A stretch of DNA of 36,843 nucleotides from Prevotellaceae bacterium UBA1716 (GTDB lineage Bacteria; Bacteroidota; Bacteroidia; Bacteroidales; Bacteroidaceae), in contig DCIW01000041.1 of the NCBI GenBank assembly GCA_002317225.1, positions 4,288 to 41,130 on the forward strand. Direction: 5' to 3'. Under the pieces are notes generated by a model. It saw only the letters and a program-made list of their open reading frames with translations. It had not been told where the DNA came from and did no database searches. This document shows positions 29,266 to 36,843 of this stretch, piece after piece. Both the position numbers and the translations under genes were made by a program. Each line of letters begins with the position of its first letter. Position 1 is the stretch's first letter.

Positions 29266-29796
29266 ATGAAGAGAGTTCGTTGTCCTAAATGCGACAACTA
29301 TATCGTTTTTGATGAGACAAAGTATGCCGATGGACAGTCATTGGTGTTCGTTTGTCAAAATTGCAAAAAGGAATTTGGTATTCGCATCGGGAAATCCAAA
29401 CTTGCCGACAGGCATGAAGAACGGAAACTTGACGAGCAAGCAAACAAGGAAAATTTCGGTAGCATCATCGTGGTCGAAAATCCTTTTGCCTTTAAGCAAG
29501 TTATCCCTCTCGACTTCGGTGAGAATGAGTTCGGACGCTACATCAAGGATACTAACATCAACAAGCCTATCGAAACTCGCGACCCAAGTATTGACACGTT
29601 TCATTGTGCCATCACTGTAAAACGAAGCAAGAAAGGCAAGTTGCAATATATACTTCGTGACGCTCCAAGCGATACGGGTACTTTTTACATGAACGAAATA
29701 TTAAGAGATCAGGATAGAATTAACCTTGAGGATGGTGCGATTATAACTATTGGAGCTACTACCCTCATTTTAAGAACAGCTGAAGAGAAAGACTAA
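29266..29796 (+). CDS. Zinc-ribbon and FHA domain protein
   Basis: A 176-residue protein with an N-terminal zinc ribbon (C-P-K-C at about 6-9 and C-Q-N-C at about 30-33) and a C-terminal FHA domain (about 85-170: F-G-R, then T-F-H-C-A-I, and N-L-E-D-G-A-I-I-T-I-G). FHA domains bind phosphothreonine peptides, so it may read a Ser/Thr-kinase signal, but no kinase gene is in the window. The next gene, an AraC-type regulator, starts 2 bp after its stop, so they are co-transcribed. Confidence 0.88.
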   Translation: MKRVRCPKCDNYIVFDETKYADGQSLVFVCQNCKKEFGIRIGKSKLADRHEERKLDEQANKENFGSIIVVENPFAFKQVIPLDFGENEFGRYIKDTNINKPIETRDPSIDTFHCAITVKRSKKGKLQYILRDAPSDTGTFYMNEILRDQDRINLEDGAIITIGATTLILRTAEEKD

Positions 29797-29798
29797 TT

Positions 29799-30692
29799 AT
29801 GATAGCAGGAAACATATTTACACTCTCAAGCGCCGGCAAATATTTTGCCGCAAAATGCAAAGACCGTTATTTCATCATGGACAATCTCGATGAGAAGAGC
29901 ATTCCAACCATTGAGCACCGCGATGAGATATATAACACAATGTACACATATATTACTGTTGTACTTCGTGGCACACTCCACATGCGTATAAACGGAATCA
30001 GTGTTGATATCAAGGCTGACGAAGCAATACATATCACCCCTTGTGTGAACGTTGAGATTCTTGAGTCACATTGTCTATACTTCTGCACGTTGACCATGAA
30101 CCATGTCGTTACAGACATATACGACAGGAGTGGAATCGGTACGGATATCAAGATACGTTCTTTTACATTTTATCACTTTACACTTAACAAGACTTTAACT
30201 GAAGAGTTATTAAAGAACTACAAAATTCTCAAGCGTGAATACAGCCGCCCAGAGTATCCACTCAAAGAGGCAAGTATCCGTGCTTTGACATGTGCCCTCA
30301 AAATGAAGTTCTGGATGTCTAAACATGATTGGACAGAAGTGAAGCACTTTGATGAGAATAGTCGCCAGCAACGTTTCTTTGGTCGCTTCCTCGAGTTCCT
30401 GAGCATCTATTGCAAGCACGAACGTTCTGTCCAGTTCTATGCAGACAAACTTCGCATCACTCCTAAATATCTCTCTAACATCACTAATTCATACACAGGT
30501 CACTCTTCATCTGTTGTAATCGATCATTATGTCATCTTCAACATTCAACAGACACTATACGTTAACGAGTTTAACATCAAGAAGGTGAGCGAGTTGTATC
30601 ACTTCCCAAGCCAAAGTTTCTTTGGTCGCTACTTCAAGCGCATTACAGGCATGTCGCCAAATACTTATGTTAAGATGCTCAATAAGGAATAA
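29799..30692 (+). CDS. AraC-family regulator 1
   Basis: A 297-residue transcription factor with a cupin-like N-terminal part (about 1-130: L-R-G-T-L-H-M-R-I-N-G, then I-H-I-T-P) and a C-terminal double helix-turn-helix (about 200-295: S-V-Q-F-Y-A-D-K-L-R-I-T-P-K-Y-L-S, ending F-G-R-Y-F-K-R-I-T-G-M-S-P-N-T-Y). It lies between the FHA gene (2-bp gap) and a paralogue (5-bp gap). Targets are unknown. Confidence 0.9.
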   Translation: MIAGNIFTLSSAGKYFAAKCKDRYFIMDNLDEKSIPTIEHRDEIYNTMYTYITVVLRGTLHMRINGISVDIKADEAIHITPCVNVEILESHCLYFCTLTMNHVVTDIYDRSGIGTDIKIRSFTFYHFTLNKTLTEELLKNYKILKREYSRPEYPLKEASIRALTCALKMKFWMSKHDWTEVKHFDENSRQQRFFGRFLEFLSIYCKHERSVQFYADKLRITPKYLSNITNSYTGHSSSVVIDHYVIFNIQQTLYVNEFNIKKVSELYHFPSQSFFGRYFKRITGMSPNTYVKMLNKE

Positions 30693-30697
30693 TCAAG

Positions 30698-31603
30698 ATG
30701 GAAAAAGCAAAAATGAACCAACAGACAGATATATTCGGCAACAGCCGTATAGTCCCAACAGCCGGTATCGCTAAGAGCATACTTTTATTCGACAACTTTA
30801 ACGGTTATAATCCAATTGTTACACTCGGTCATATTCCGAATTGCAAACTTTGGCAAACTACCGTCTTCACTCTCCTTCAAGGCCATGTAACATTCAAAGT
30901 AAACGGCGACACGCTGAACCTACGTGCAGGACAATGCCTTACCACTCTTCCTGATTGCGTGTTCGAGTTCATAGAAGCATCTGAGAATGTTCGATTCATG
31001 TTGTACGTAATTTACCCAGAAACATTTATCAAGACATTTGAAGACCTACGAGTAAACTACGACATCACAAGGATATCTGGACGTTATGATGTGGTTACTT
31101 TCCCTGAAGCAGATTTGAAATACCAGTTCAACCTCTTCCTTGAGACAAAAGATGAAATTCTGAAGACAGAAGGCGAACTCAAATACAACTATATCAGATG
31201 CTTCCTTAACGTACTTTTAGCAAACAATACAAGACTCACAGAAGATAAGGCAACAGTTGTTGGAGACACATCATCACGTCAGTACGATGTCTACAAACGC
31301 TTCCTCATCGATCTCAACGAGCATGCAGACAAGGAACGTTCTGTAAATTACTACGCAAATCTCCAAGACATATCTGCAAAGTACCTGTCATTCGTTTGCA
31401 TCCAGTATAGCAAGAAGAATGCATCATCTTGGATTGACGAATATGTTGCTACTAAGGCAAAGGCACTTATCTCAGTCCATCACATGAGTACCCAAGAACT
31501 CTGCGATGCCCTCAACTTCACATCTTCAAGCAGCTTCATCCGCTACTTCAAGCGTGTCACAGGCATGAGTCCAAAGGAATACGCACATTCTTTGAAGAAG
31601 TAA
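30698..31603 (+). CDS. AraC-family regulator 2
   Basis: A 301-residue paralogue of the preceding gene with the same layout: cupin-like N-terminus (about 30-120: L-L-Q-G-H-V-T-F-K-V-N-G) and AraC helix-turn-helix at the end (S-V-N-Y-Y-A-N, then S-F-I-R-Y-F-K-R-V-T-G-M-S-P-K-E-Y). The two are clearly related but diverged, so the duplication is old. The FHA gene and both regulators form one rightward unit. It converges with the HAD gene with a 2-bp gap and no visible terminator between. Confidence 0.9.
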   Translation: MEKAKMNQQTDIFGNSRIVPTAGIAKSILLFDNFNGYNPIVTLGHIPNCKLWQTTVFTLLQGHVTFKVNGDTLNLRAGQCLTTLPDCVFEFIEASENVRFMLYVIYPETFIKTFEDLRVNYDITRISGRYDVVTFPEADLKYQFNLFLETKDEILKTEGELKYNYIRCFLNVLLANNTRLTEDKATVVGDTSSRQYDVYKRFLIDLNEHADKERSVNYYANLQDISAKYLSFVCIQYSKKNASSWIDEYVATKAKALISVHHMSTQELCDALNFTSSSSFIRYFKRVTGMSPKEYAHSLKK

Positions 31604-31605
31604 TC

Positions 31606-32442
31606 CTACTTCTCACACAAACAAAACTGCTCAACAACCCACGCAATACCGTCGGCTTCGTTACTCTTCGTAATGTAGTCGGCGGCTTCTTTTACACAGT
31701 CCTGGGCATTTCCCATAGCCACACCAAGTCCCGCAAACTTGATCATTCCCAAATCATTATACGCATCCCCACAAGCAATCAGTTCTTCGCTCTTGAAACC
31801 ATAATGATTGAGCACAATCTGCAAGCATTCACCCTTATCAATCCCTTTAGGAACCACTTCAAGATAATAAGGTTCGCTTCGATAAAAATCAATGCCACCC
31901 ATCTCTGCACAATCCTTTACCCACCCACGCATATTTAATTCAAACGCCTCCAACTTTGTAGGCTCACCCACAATCATGCACTTGGGAGCATCGCCCCATT
32001 CGTTAACAGCACTTACAAAGTCATTCACCTTCCTAATGTCCATCCTGTTTCTGTAAGCAGATTTCTCTACATATTCATTAGGAGACTCCGTAAAAATCTC
32101 TTTCCCGCAATACGTCATAATTGTGAGCTCACTATCCTTTGCCCACTTGCTCAACAATGGCAAGACTTTATTGTTCAGCACCACCTGACTTAACACTTCT
32201 TTCGTTGTCCAATCCACAATCTCACCTCCATTGAAGGCAAGCACTGTACCACCAAATTTCTCCATCTGCAGTTCATCTGCAAGATAGCCCATTCCGTTTG
32301 TAGGACGTCCCGAAGCAAGCACCACTTTCATTCCTTGCTGCTGTGCCTTTATCAGAGCCTCACGAGTTCGAGGAGAAATTGTCTTGTCACTTCTTGTTAG
32401 CGTTCCGTCCAAGTCGAGTGCTATTATTCGATACTTTGCCAT
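31606..32442 (-). CDS. Cof-type HAD-IIB phosphatase
   Basis: A 278-residue haloacid dehalogenase-like phosphatase of the Cof/IIB type, which removes phosphate from sugar phosphates, nucleotides or cofactors. Motif I D-L-D-G-T-L-T (residues 10-16), motif II V-L-A-S-G-R-P, motif III K-G with G-I-D-K-G-E-C and motif IV A-C-G-D-A-Y-N-D are all present, as are the usual late G-V-A-M-G-N-A and I-T-K-S-N-E-A-D-G-I-A segments. The specific substrate cannot be read from the sequence. Confidence 0.93.
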   Translation of the reverse strand: MAKYRIIALDLDGTLTRSDKTISPRTREALIKAQQQGMKVVLASGRPTNGMGYLADELQMEKFGGTVLAFNGGEIVDWTTKEVLSQVVLNNKVLPLLSKWAKDSELTIMTYCGKEIFTESPNEYVEKSAYRNRMDIRKVNDFVSAVNEWGDAPKCMIVGEPTKLEAFELNMRGWVKDCAEMGGIDFYRSEPYYLEVVPKGIDKGECLQIVLNHYGFKSEELIACGDAYNDLGMIKFAGLGVAMGNAQDCVKEAADYITKSNEADGIAWVVEQFCLCEK

Positions 32443-32556
32443 TGCTTTGTGCTATAAAAAATATTAATTCTCTGCAAAATAACGAAAAATATTCGCAACC
32501 ACAACCATTATCTCCAAATTTTATCTTATTTTTGTAGTCAAATTTAACAAAGAGAT

Positions 32557-32961
32557 ATGAAAAGAACCATTATGAGCATCTTAACGATGCTAACAATGAC
32601 TGTTGCATTTGCTCAGTCACAGTTCGATGGAACATATATCAACCGTGACTTGCAAATCCGCATGAAGCTCCATCTTGATGAAGCCAGCATCCCTGTGCCA
32701 GGACTCGAACTCGATTCGTGCTATGGTTATATCAACGGCAACATTAACAGTATGTGGGTAATCCTTAAGGTCAAGAAGCTCGAGGATAAGAAAGCCGTTG
32801 TCCGTGCTATGTGCGAGAAAGGTGACAACGCCCAAGATCTTGAACTTGCCATCGAAGACGACAAAATCATCATGAAGCAGATTGAAAGTGCATTCATCAA
32901 AGGCATCAAGGAACGCAAGTATGTCAAACTCCCAAAACAAATAGAATTAACCAAAGAATAA
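32557..32961 (+). CDS. Small secreted protein of unknown function
   Basis: A 134-residue protein with a signal peptide (about 1-19, V-A-F-A-Q) and a mature part of about 115 residues with alternating charged strands (Q-F-D-G-T-Y-I-N-R-D, then W-V-I-L-K-V-K-K-L-E-D-K-K). I do not recognise a family; the Q-F-D-G-T-Y start suggests a lipocalin-like or DUF-type beta-barrel fold. A -7 box TATTTTTG lies at 32527-32534. The helicase gene begins 3 bp after its stop, which suggests co-transcription. Confidence 0.75.
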   Translation: MKRTIMSILTMLTMTVAFAQSQFDGTYINRDLQIRMKLHLDEASIPVPGLELDSCYGYINGNINSMWVILKVKKLEDKKAVVRAMCEKGDNAQDLELAIEDDKIIMKQIESAFIKGIKERKYVKLPKQIELTKE

Positions 32962-32964
32962 TTG

Positions 32965-35340
32965 ATGGATCTATCCTCATTCAATCCTCCCCAACGTGAA
33001 GCGGTCGAATATTGCGATGGTCCCTCACTCGTAATAGCAGGTGCGGGCTCCGGCAAGACACGAGTGCTCACCCATAAGATAGCATACCTTCTCGAACAAG
33101 GCTACGAACCTTGGTCTATCCTTGCACTCACCTTCACCAACAAGGCCGCAAACGAAATGAAACAGCGTATCGGCAAGATTGTTGGCGACGAACGTGCACG
33201 TTATCTCTGGATGGGCACCTTCCATTCTATCTTCCTTCGTATTCTGCGTACAGAACACGAAGCACTTGGTCTTTCCCCAAACTTCACCATTTACGACACA
33301 GCAGACTCAAAGTCCCTGATGAAAGCCATCATCAAGGAAATGCAGCTCGATGACAAGACATACAAACCAGCCACCATACTCTCTCGCATTTCAAATGCCA
33401 AGAACCAACTGGTCACAGCACAAGAATACGTGAACAACCCATCTAACCGCCAAGTTGATGCCCGTGCCAAGATACCAGCTGTAGGAGATCTGTATGTTCG
33501 TTATGCCAACCGTTGTCGTCAGGCTGATGCGATGGACTTTGACGATATCCTACTCTACACATATCTTCTTTTCGAGAAATGCCCCGACATACGCGAAAAG
33601 TATGCCACACGCTTTAAGTATGTCCTCGTAGATGAGTATCAAGACACCAACTTCGCCCAGCATCGCATTGTTTTCCAACTTACCGAGGCTAACCAGCACG
33701 TCTGTGTTGTAGGCGATGACGCTCAGAGCATCTACTCTTTCCGTGGAGCAAATATAGACAATATCCTTACGTTCAACAAGATATATCCAAATAGCAAGCT
33801 CTTCAAACTTGAACAGAATTATCGCTCCACCCAAACTATTGTGAATGCTGCAAACAGCCTTATCCACAAGAATCAGGGACAAATACAGAAGAACGTATTC
33901 TCCGAAAAGGAACAAGGCGAGAAGTTGATCGTCAACGAAGCATTCAGCGATGTAGAAGAGTCCGAAATCGTTTGTCGCGAAATCAAGAATATACGCAAAC
34001 GTGAAAACTGCGAGTACTCCGACTTCGCCATCCTCTACCGCACTAATGCACAAAGCCGTGTGTTCGAGGAAAATCTTCGCAAACTCGGTCTCCCATACAA
34101 GATATACGGAGGTTTGTCGTTCTACCAAAGAAAGGAAATCAAGGACGTGATTGCCTATTTCCGTCTTGCTACCAATCCTAACGACGAGGAGGCACTTAAG
34201 CGTGTCATAAACTACCCTACCCGAGGTATCGGAGGTTCAACACTACAAAAGATTGTTGATGCAGCAAATGCAAACAACACCAGTCTTTGGAACGTTATCA
34301 ACAATCCGATTGAGAACGGGCTAACAGTCACCAAGGGCACTGTGACCAAACTTATGTTGTTCCGCGACCTGATTCAGCAGTTCATCACTATGTCACAAGA
34401 GAAGAACGCAGAGGAATGTGGTCGTGAAATCATTCGTCTGTCGGGCATCATGAACGACATTTATGCGGATTCTTCTCCTGAAAACCTCTCTCGCCAAGAG
34501 AACCTTGAGGAACTCGTAAATGGTCTTGCAGACTTTGTGCAAGGTCGTATCGAAGAGGGCAACGAGGGTATTACCCTCAACGATTATCTCTCCGAAGTGT
34601 CGCTCATCTCTGATCTCGACACAGACAAGGGCGATGACGAGCATAAGATAACGCTCATGACCATCCACTCAGCCAAGGGACTCGAGTTCCCGACGGTCTT
34701 TGTGGTCGGCCTTGAAGAGAATCTCTTCCCAAGCCAACTCTCGGTAGGCAATCTGCGTGAGATGGAAGAAGAACGCCGTCTCTTCTATGTTGCAATCACC
34801 CGTGCCGAACGCCATTGCTACCTCTCATACGCAAAGAGTCGCTATCGCTACGGAAAGATGGAATTCGGCAATCCAAGCCGCTTCCTTTCCGACATCGATC
34901 AGCAGTTCTTGAGTCGTCAGTCAAGTGGACGCTCATCACAACGCCGCACCCAATATGATAATGTTGACTTGCCTTGGAAACGCCGTTCACTCTTTGATGA
35001 TGAACCAGAATTCCAACGCAGTTCGTTCCGTTCCGAACAAACTCATTACGAACCAACCATCATACACCAGCCACGCACAGAGCGTTTCGTCCCACCATCA
35101 CCAAATATCCGACGACTCACTCCTGTCAACCGAACTGCATCGGCACCCACTCCTACGGCATCTGCCCCCCAGCCTGCTGGCGAATTCTCTGCTGGCGACC
35201 GTGTAGCACACCAACGCTTCGGTCAAGGCACCATCCTCAAGCTTGAAGGATCAGCTGAGAGCCTAAAGGCAACCATCACCTTCGATAATGCAGGAACAAA
35301 ACAACTTCTTCTCAAATTCGCAAAACTCGTAAAAATATAA
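32965..35340 (+). CDS. uvrD: UvrD/PcrA-type DNA helicase
   Basis: A 791-residue superfamily 1A 3'-5' helicase for repair and replication-fork clearing. Motifs in order: Q-motif F-N-P-P-Q-R-E-A-V, Walker A G-A-G-S-G-K-T, T-F-T-N-K-A-A, D-E-Y-Q-D-T-N (motif II), G-D-D-A-Q-S-I-Y-S-F-R-G-A (III), L-E-Q-N-Y-R-S (IV), T-I-H-S-A-K-G-L-E-F (V) and V-A-I-T-R-A (VI). A linker rich in Ser, Arg and Pro leads to the C-terminal tudor-like G-D-R-V-A-H-Q-R-F-G-Q-G. Start ATG at 32965 is preferred to the TTG 3 bp earlier. Confidence 0.95.
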   Translation: MDLSSFNPPQREAVEYCDGPSLVIAGAGSGKTRVLTHKIAYLLEQGYEPWSILALTFTNKAANEMKQRIGKIVGDERARYLWMGTFHSIFLRILRTEHEALGLSPNFTIYDTADSKSLMKAIIKEMQLDDKTYKPATILSRISNAKNQLVTAQEYVNNPSNRQVDARAKIPAVGDLYVRYANRCRQADAMDFDDILLYTYLLFEKCPDIREKYATRFKYVLVDEYQDTNFAQHRIVFQLTEANQHVCVVGDDAQSIYSFRGANIDNILTFNKIYPNSKLFKLEQNYRSTQTIVNAANSLIHKNQGQIQKNVFSEKEQGEKLIVNEAFSDVEESEIVCREIKNIRKRENCEYSDFAILYRTNAQSRVFEENLRKLGLPYKIYGGLSFYQRKEIKDVIAYFRLATNPNDEEALKRVINYPTRGIGGSTLQKIVDAANANNTSLWNVINNPIENGLTVTKGTVTKLMLFRDLIQQFITMSQEKNAEECGREIIRLSGIMNDIYADSSPENLSRQENLEELVNGLADFVQGRIEEGNEGITLNDYLSEVSLISDLDTDKGDDEHKITLMTIHSAKGLEFPTVFVVGLEENLFPSQLSVGNLREMEEERRLFYVAITRAERHCYLSYAKSRYRYGKMEFGNPSRFLSDIDQQFLSRQSSGRSSQRRTQYDNVDLPWKRRSLFDDEPEFQRSSFRSEQTHYEPTIIHQPRTERFVPPSPNIRRLTPVNRTASAPTPTASAPQPAGEFSAGDRVAHQRFGQGTILKLEGSAESLKATITFDNAGTKQLLLKFAKLVKI

Positions 35341-36483
35341 ATGAACCATATACCCAACCCTTGCTATGTTCTCGAAGAAGACAAGCTTCGTGCCAACCTC
35401 ACCCTCATCAAGAGTGTTGCAGAGCGTGCCAACTGCGAAATAATCCTCGCATTCAAGGCTTATGCACTTTGGAAGTCCTTCCCTATCTTCCGAGAGTACA
35501 TAAGCCATACTACGGCATCATCCCTTTTTGAGGCAAGACTTGCAAAAGAAGAGTTTGGCAGTCCTGCTCACACATATTCTCCTGCTTATACCGAAGAAGA
35601 GATTGAGGAGATTGTTGCGTGCTCAAGTCATTTGACATTCAATTCGCTCACCCAATACTCTCGTTTCCATGAGCATTGCAAAGATATCAGCATTGGTATT
35701 CGTGTCAATCCAGAATATTCCGAGATAGAGACCGACCTCTACAACCCATGTGCTCCAGGCTCTCGCTTCGGCATCCTTGCAAACGAGTTGCCAGGTACTC
35801 TACCTTCCGACATCGAAGGATTCCATATCCATTGCCATTGCGAATCAGGTTCGGACGTCTTTGCGCGTACATTAGTTCATATAGAAGAGAAATTCAGCAA
35901 GTGGTTTTCTCAAATCAAATGGATAAACTTTGGTGGTGGACATCTTATGACTCGCAAGGATTATGATATCGAATTGCTTATCAGCACCATAAACGCCTTC
36001 CATTCAAGATACCCACACCTCAAGGTAACACTCGAGCCCGGTTCAGCATTTGGTTGGCAGACAGGTCCTTTACATAGCAAGGTGGTGGATATCGTCGAGA
36101 ACAAGGGCATCAAGACAGCTATCCTCAATGTCAGTTTCACTTGCCACATGCCTGATTGTCTCGAGATGCCTTATTGGCCAAAGGTTCGAGGGGCAGAAGC
36201 ATTAGAGGGTACTTCTCCTCTTGACATAGAAAACAATGAGAACGTCTATCGTCTTGGTGGCAATAGTTGTCTTTCGGGCGATTGGATGGAATCATGGCAA
36301 TTTGACCACCCTCTTGAGATAGGTGAGGAAATCATCTTCGAAGATATGTGTCATTACACTACCGTCAAGACTTGCATGTTCAATGGTATCGGACATCCAT
36401 CTATAGGGATGTTGCATAATAATGGAGATTTCGAACTCTTCAGGAAATACACATACGAAGATTACAGAGACAGAATGGATTAA
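35341..36483 (+). CDS. nspC: Carboxynorspermidine decarboxylase NspC
   Basis: NspC is a PLP-dependent, alanine-racemase-fold decarboxylase that makes spermidine or norspermidine from the carboxy form, the route used by most gut Bacteroidetes. The PLP lysine lies in I-L-A-F-K-A-Y-A near residue 39. Further signs are F-H-I-H-C-H-C-E, W-I-N-F-G-G-G-H and L-E-P-G-S-A-F. The end has G-N-S-C-L-S-G-D and the 380-residue length is normal. The ATG follows the helicase stop directly, so the genes are coupled. The partner dehydrogenase gene is not in the window. Confidence 0.95.
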   Translation: MNHIPNPCYVLEEDKLRANLTLIKSVAERANCEIILAFKAYALWKSFPIFREYISHTTASSLFEARLAKEEFGSPAHTYSPAYTEEEIEEIVACSSHLTFNSLTQYSRFHEHCKDISIGIRVNPEYSEIETDLYNPCAPGSRFGILANELPGTLPSDIEGFHIHCHCESGSDVFARTLVHIEEKFSKWFSQIKWINFGGGHLMTRKDYDIELLISTINAFHSRYPHLKVTLEPGSAFGWQTGPLHSKVVDIVENKGIKTAILNVSFTCHMPDCLEMPYWPKVRGAEALEGTSPLDIENNENVYRLGGNSCLSGDWMESWQFDHPLEIGEEIIFEDMCHYTTVKTCMFNGIGHPSIGMLHNNGDFELFRKYTYEDYRDRMD

Positions 36484-36502
36484 CCCCTCACAAAAATACA
36501 AT

Positions 36503-36540
36503 AAAGCCAGATGACATCAAATCACCTGGCTTTCTTTGTT
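36503..36540 (+). terminator. Terminator after nspC
   Basis: AAAGCCAGATGA (36503-36514) pairs with TCACCTGGCTTT (36522-36533, one mismatch), followed by CTTTGTTT. Confidence 0.85.
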
Positions 36541-36561
36541 TATCTCAGTATATACCTTTTC

Positions 36562-36588
36562 TTCCCTTATGGGGAGGTTGGGAGGGGA
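36562..36588. repeat. G-rich interspersed repeat remnant
   Basis: CCCTTATGGGGAGG followed by TTGGGAGGGG, resembling the units at 14815-14840 and 22243-22365; it lies between the nspC terminator and the asnA stop. Confidence 0.45.
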
Positions 36589-36589
36589 T

Positions 36590-36843
36590 TTAAATCAATG
36601 GCATGCCTGCTTCAGCACATTCCTTGCGCATTGACTCTGGCCAGATACTTGCCTGAATCTCACCAATATGTGCCTTATGGAGAAGTACCATACAGAGACG
36701 ACTCTGACCGATACCACCACCAATTGAGAGTGGAAGCTTATCGTTGAGAAGCTGCTGATGGAAATAGAGTTCCTTACGATCCTCCTTACCTGATATTTCG
36801 AGCTGACGAAGGAGAGACTCCTTATCCACACGGATACCCATTG
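36590..36843 (-). CDS. asnA: Aspartate-ammonia ligase AsnA (C-terminal part)
   Basis: AsnA makes asparagine from aspartate, ammonia and ATP. Only the last ~84 residues are visible; the gene enters from the right edge, and the M-G-I-R-V at the edge is internal. The segment G-G-G-I-G-Q-S-R-L and the end H-I-G-E-I-Q-A-S-I-W-P match the AsnA C-terminus, which carries the class II synthetase-like motif 3. Confidence 0.93.
   Translation of the reverse strand, partial: MGIRVDKESLLRQLEISGKEDRKELYFHQQLLNDKLPLSIGGGIGQSRLCMVLLHKAHIGEIQASIWPESMRKECAEAGMPLI

Overview
The window looks like a chromosomal segment of a Bacteroidales bacterium, most likely Prevotellaceae (Prevotella/Segatella type). Reasons visible in the sequence: promoters carry the Bacteroidetes -7 box TAnnTTTG, start codons generally lack Shine-Dalgarno sequences, and many genes belong to Bacteroidales-typical families (DUF4836, DUF4301 and DUF4738-like lipoproteins, HU/SPOR proteins, the sigma54-activator/LptE/TPR/SecG cluster, NspC). 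The genus is inferred, not proven.

Layout. 1-4.8 kb: mostly leftward housekeeping genes (end-truncated DUF4836 lipoprotein, rsmE, tsaD, map), one rightward lipoprotein, and a leftward YtxH/holin-like/small-protein membrane operon. 5-6.3 kb: rightward HU-like DNA-binding protein, SPOR lipoprotein and tRNA-Pro(GGG). 6.27-11.7 kb: a 5.4-kb integrated element flanked by a 16-bp direct repeat of the tRNA 3' end. All its genes run leftward: a tyrosine integrase split by a one-base frameshift, two unknown proteins, a helix-turn-helix regulator/excisionase, a putative replication initiator, an origin-like iteron region, a RusA resolvase and a protein with a small-terminase-like motif. This gene set resembles a minimal phage satellite, and it is the most interesting part of the window.

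11.7-16.8 kb: the displaced tRNA terminator, sstT, rlmH, a 700-bp intergenic region packed with 11-bp repeats and an 82-bp palindrome, a DUF4410-like secreted protein, a STAND-like ATPase with a palindromic operator, and a C-GCAxxG-C-C protein. 16.9-20.6 kb: a GH28 pectin-type hydrolase overlapping a RelA-type (p)ppGpp synthetase whose hydrolase site is degenerate. 20.7-27.9 kb: a rightward run of DUF4301, purT, rsmG, an MBL hydrolase, a sigma-54 activator, lptE, a TPR-like protein and secG. 28-31.6 kb: an HU/SPOR membrane protein, then a zinc-ribbon/FHA protein and two AraC regulators. 31.6-36.8 kb: a convergent HAD phosphatase, a small secreted protein, a UvrD/PcrA helicase, nspC and, leftward, the truncated asnA.

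A second theme is short repeats. Heptamer tandem repeats occur at four places, one inside rsmE and two between divergent promoters with the same 43-bp spacing. A 22-bp repeat has apparently replaced the end of tsaD. Foldback G/C-rich units lie in intergenic DNA, including the whole purT leader. All family assignments come from reading the protein sequences; no database search was run.
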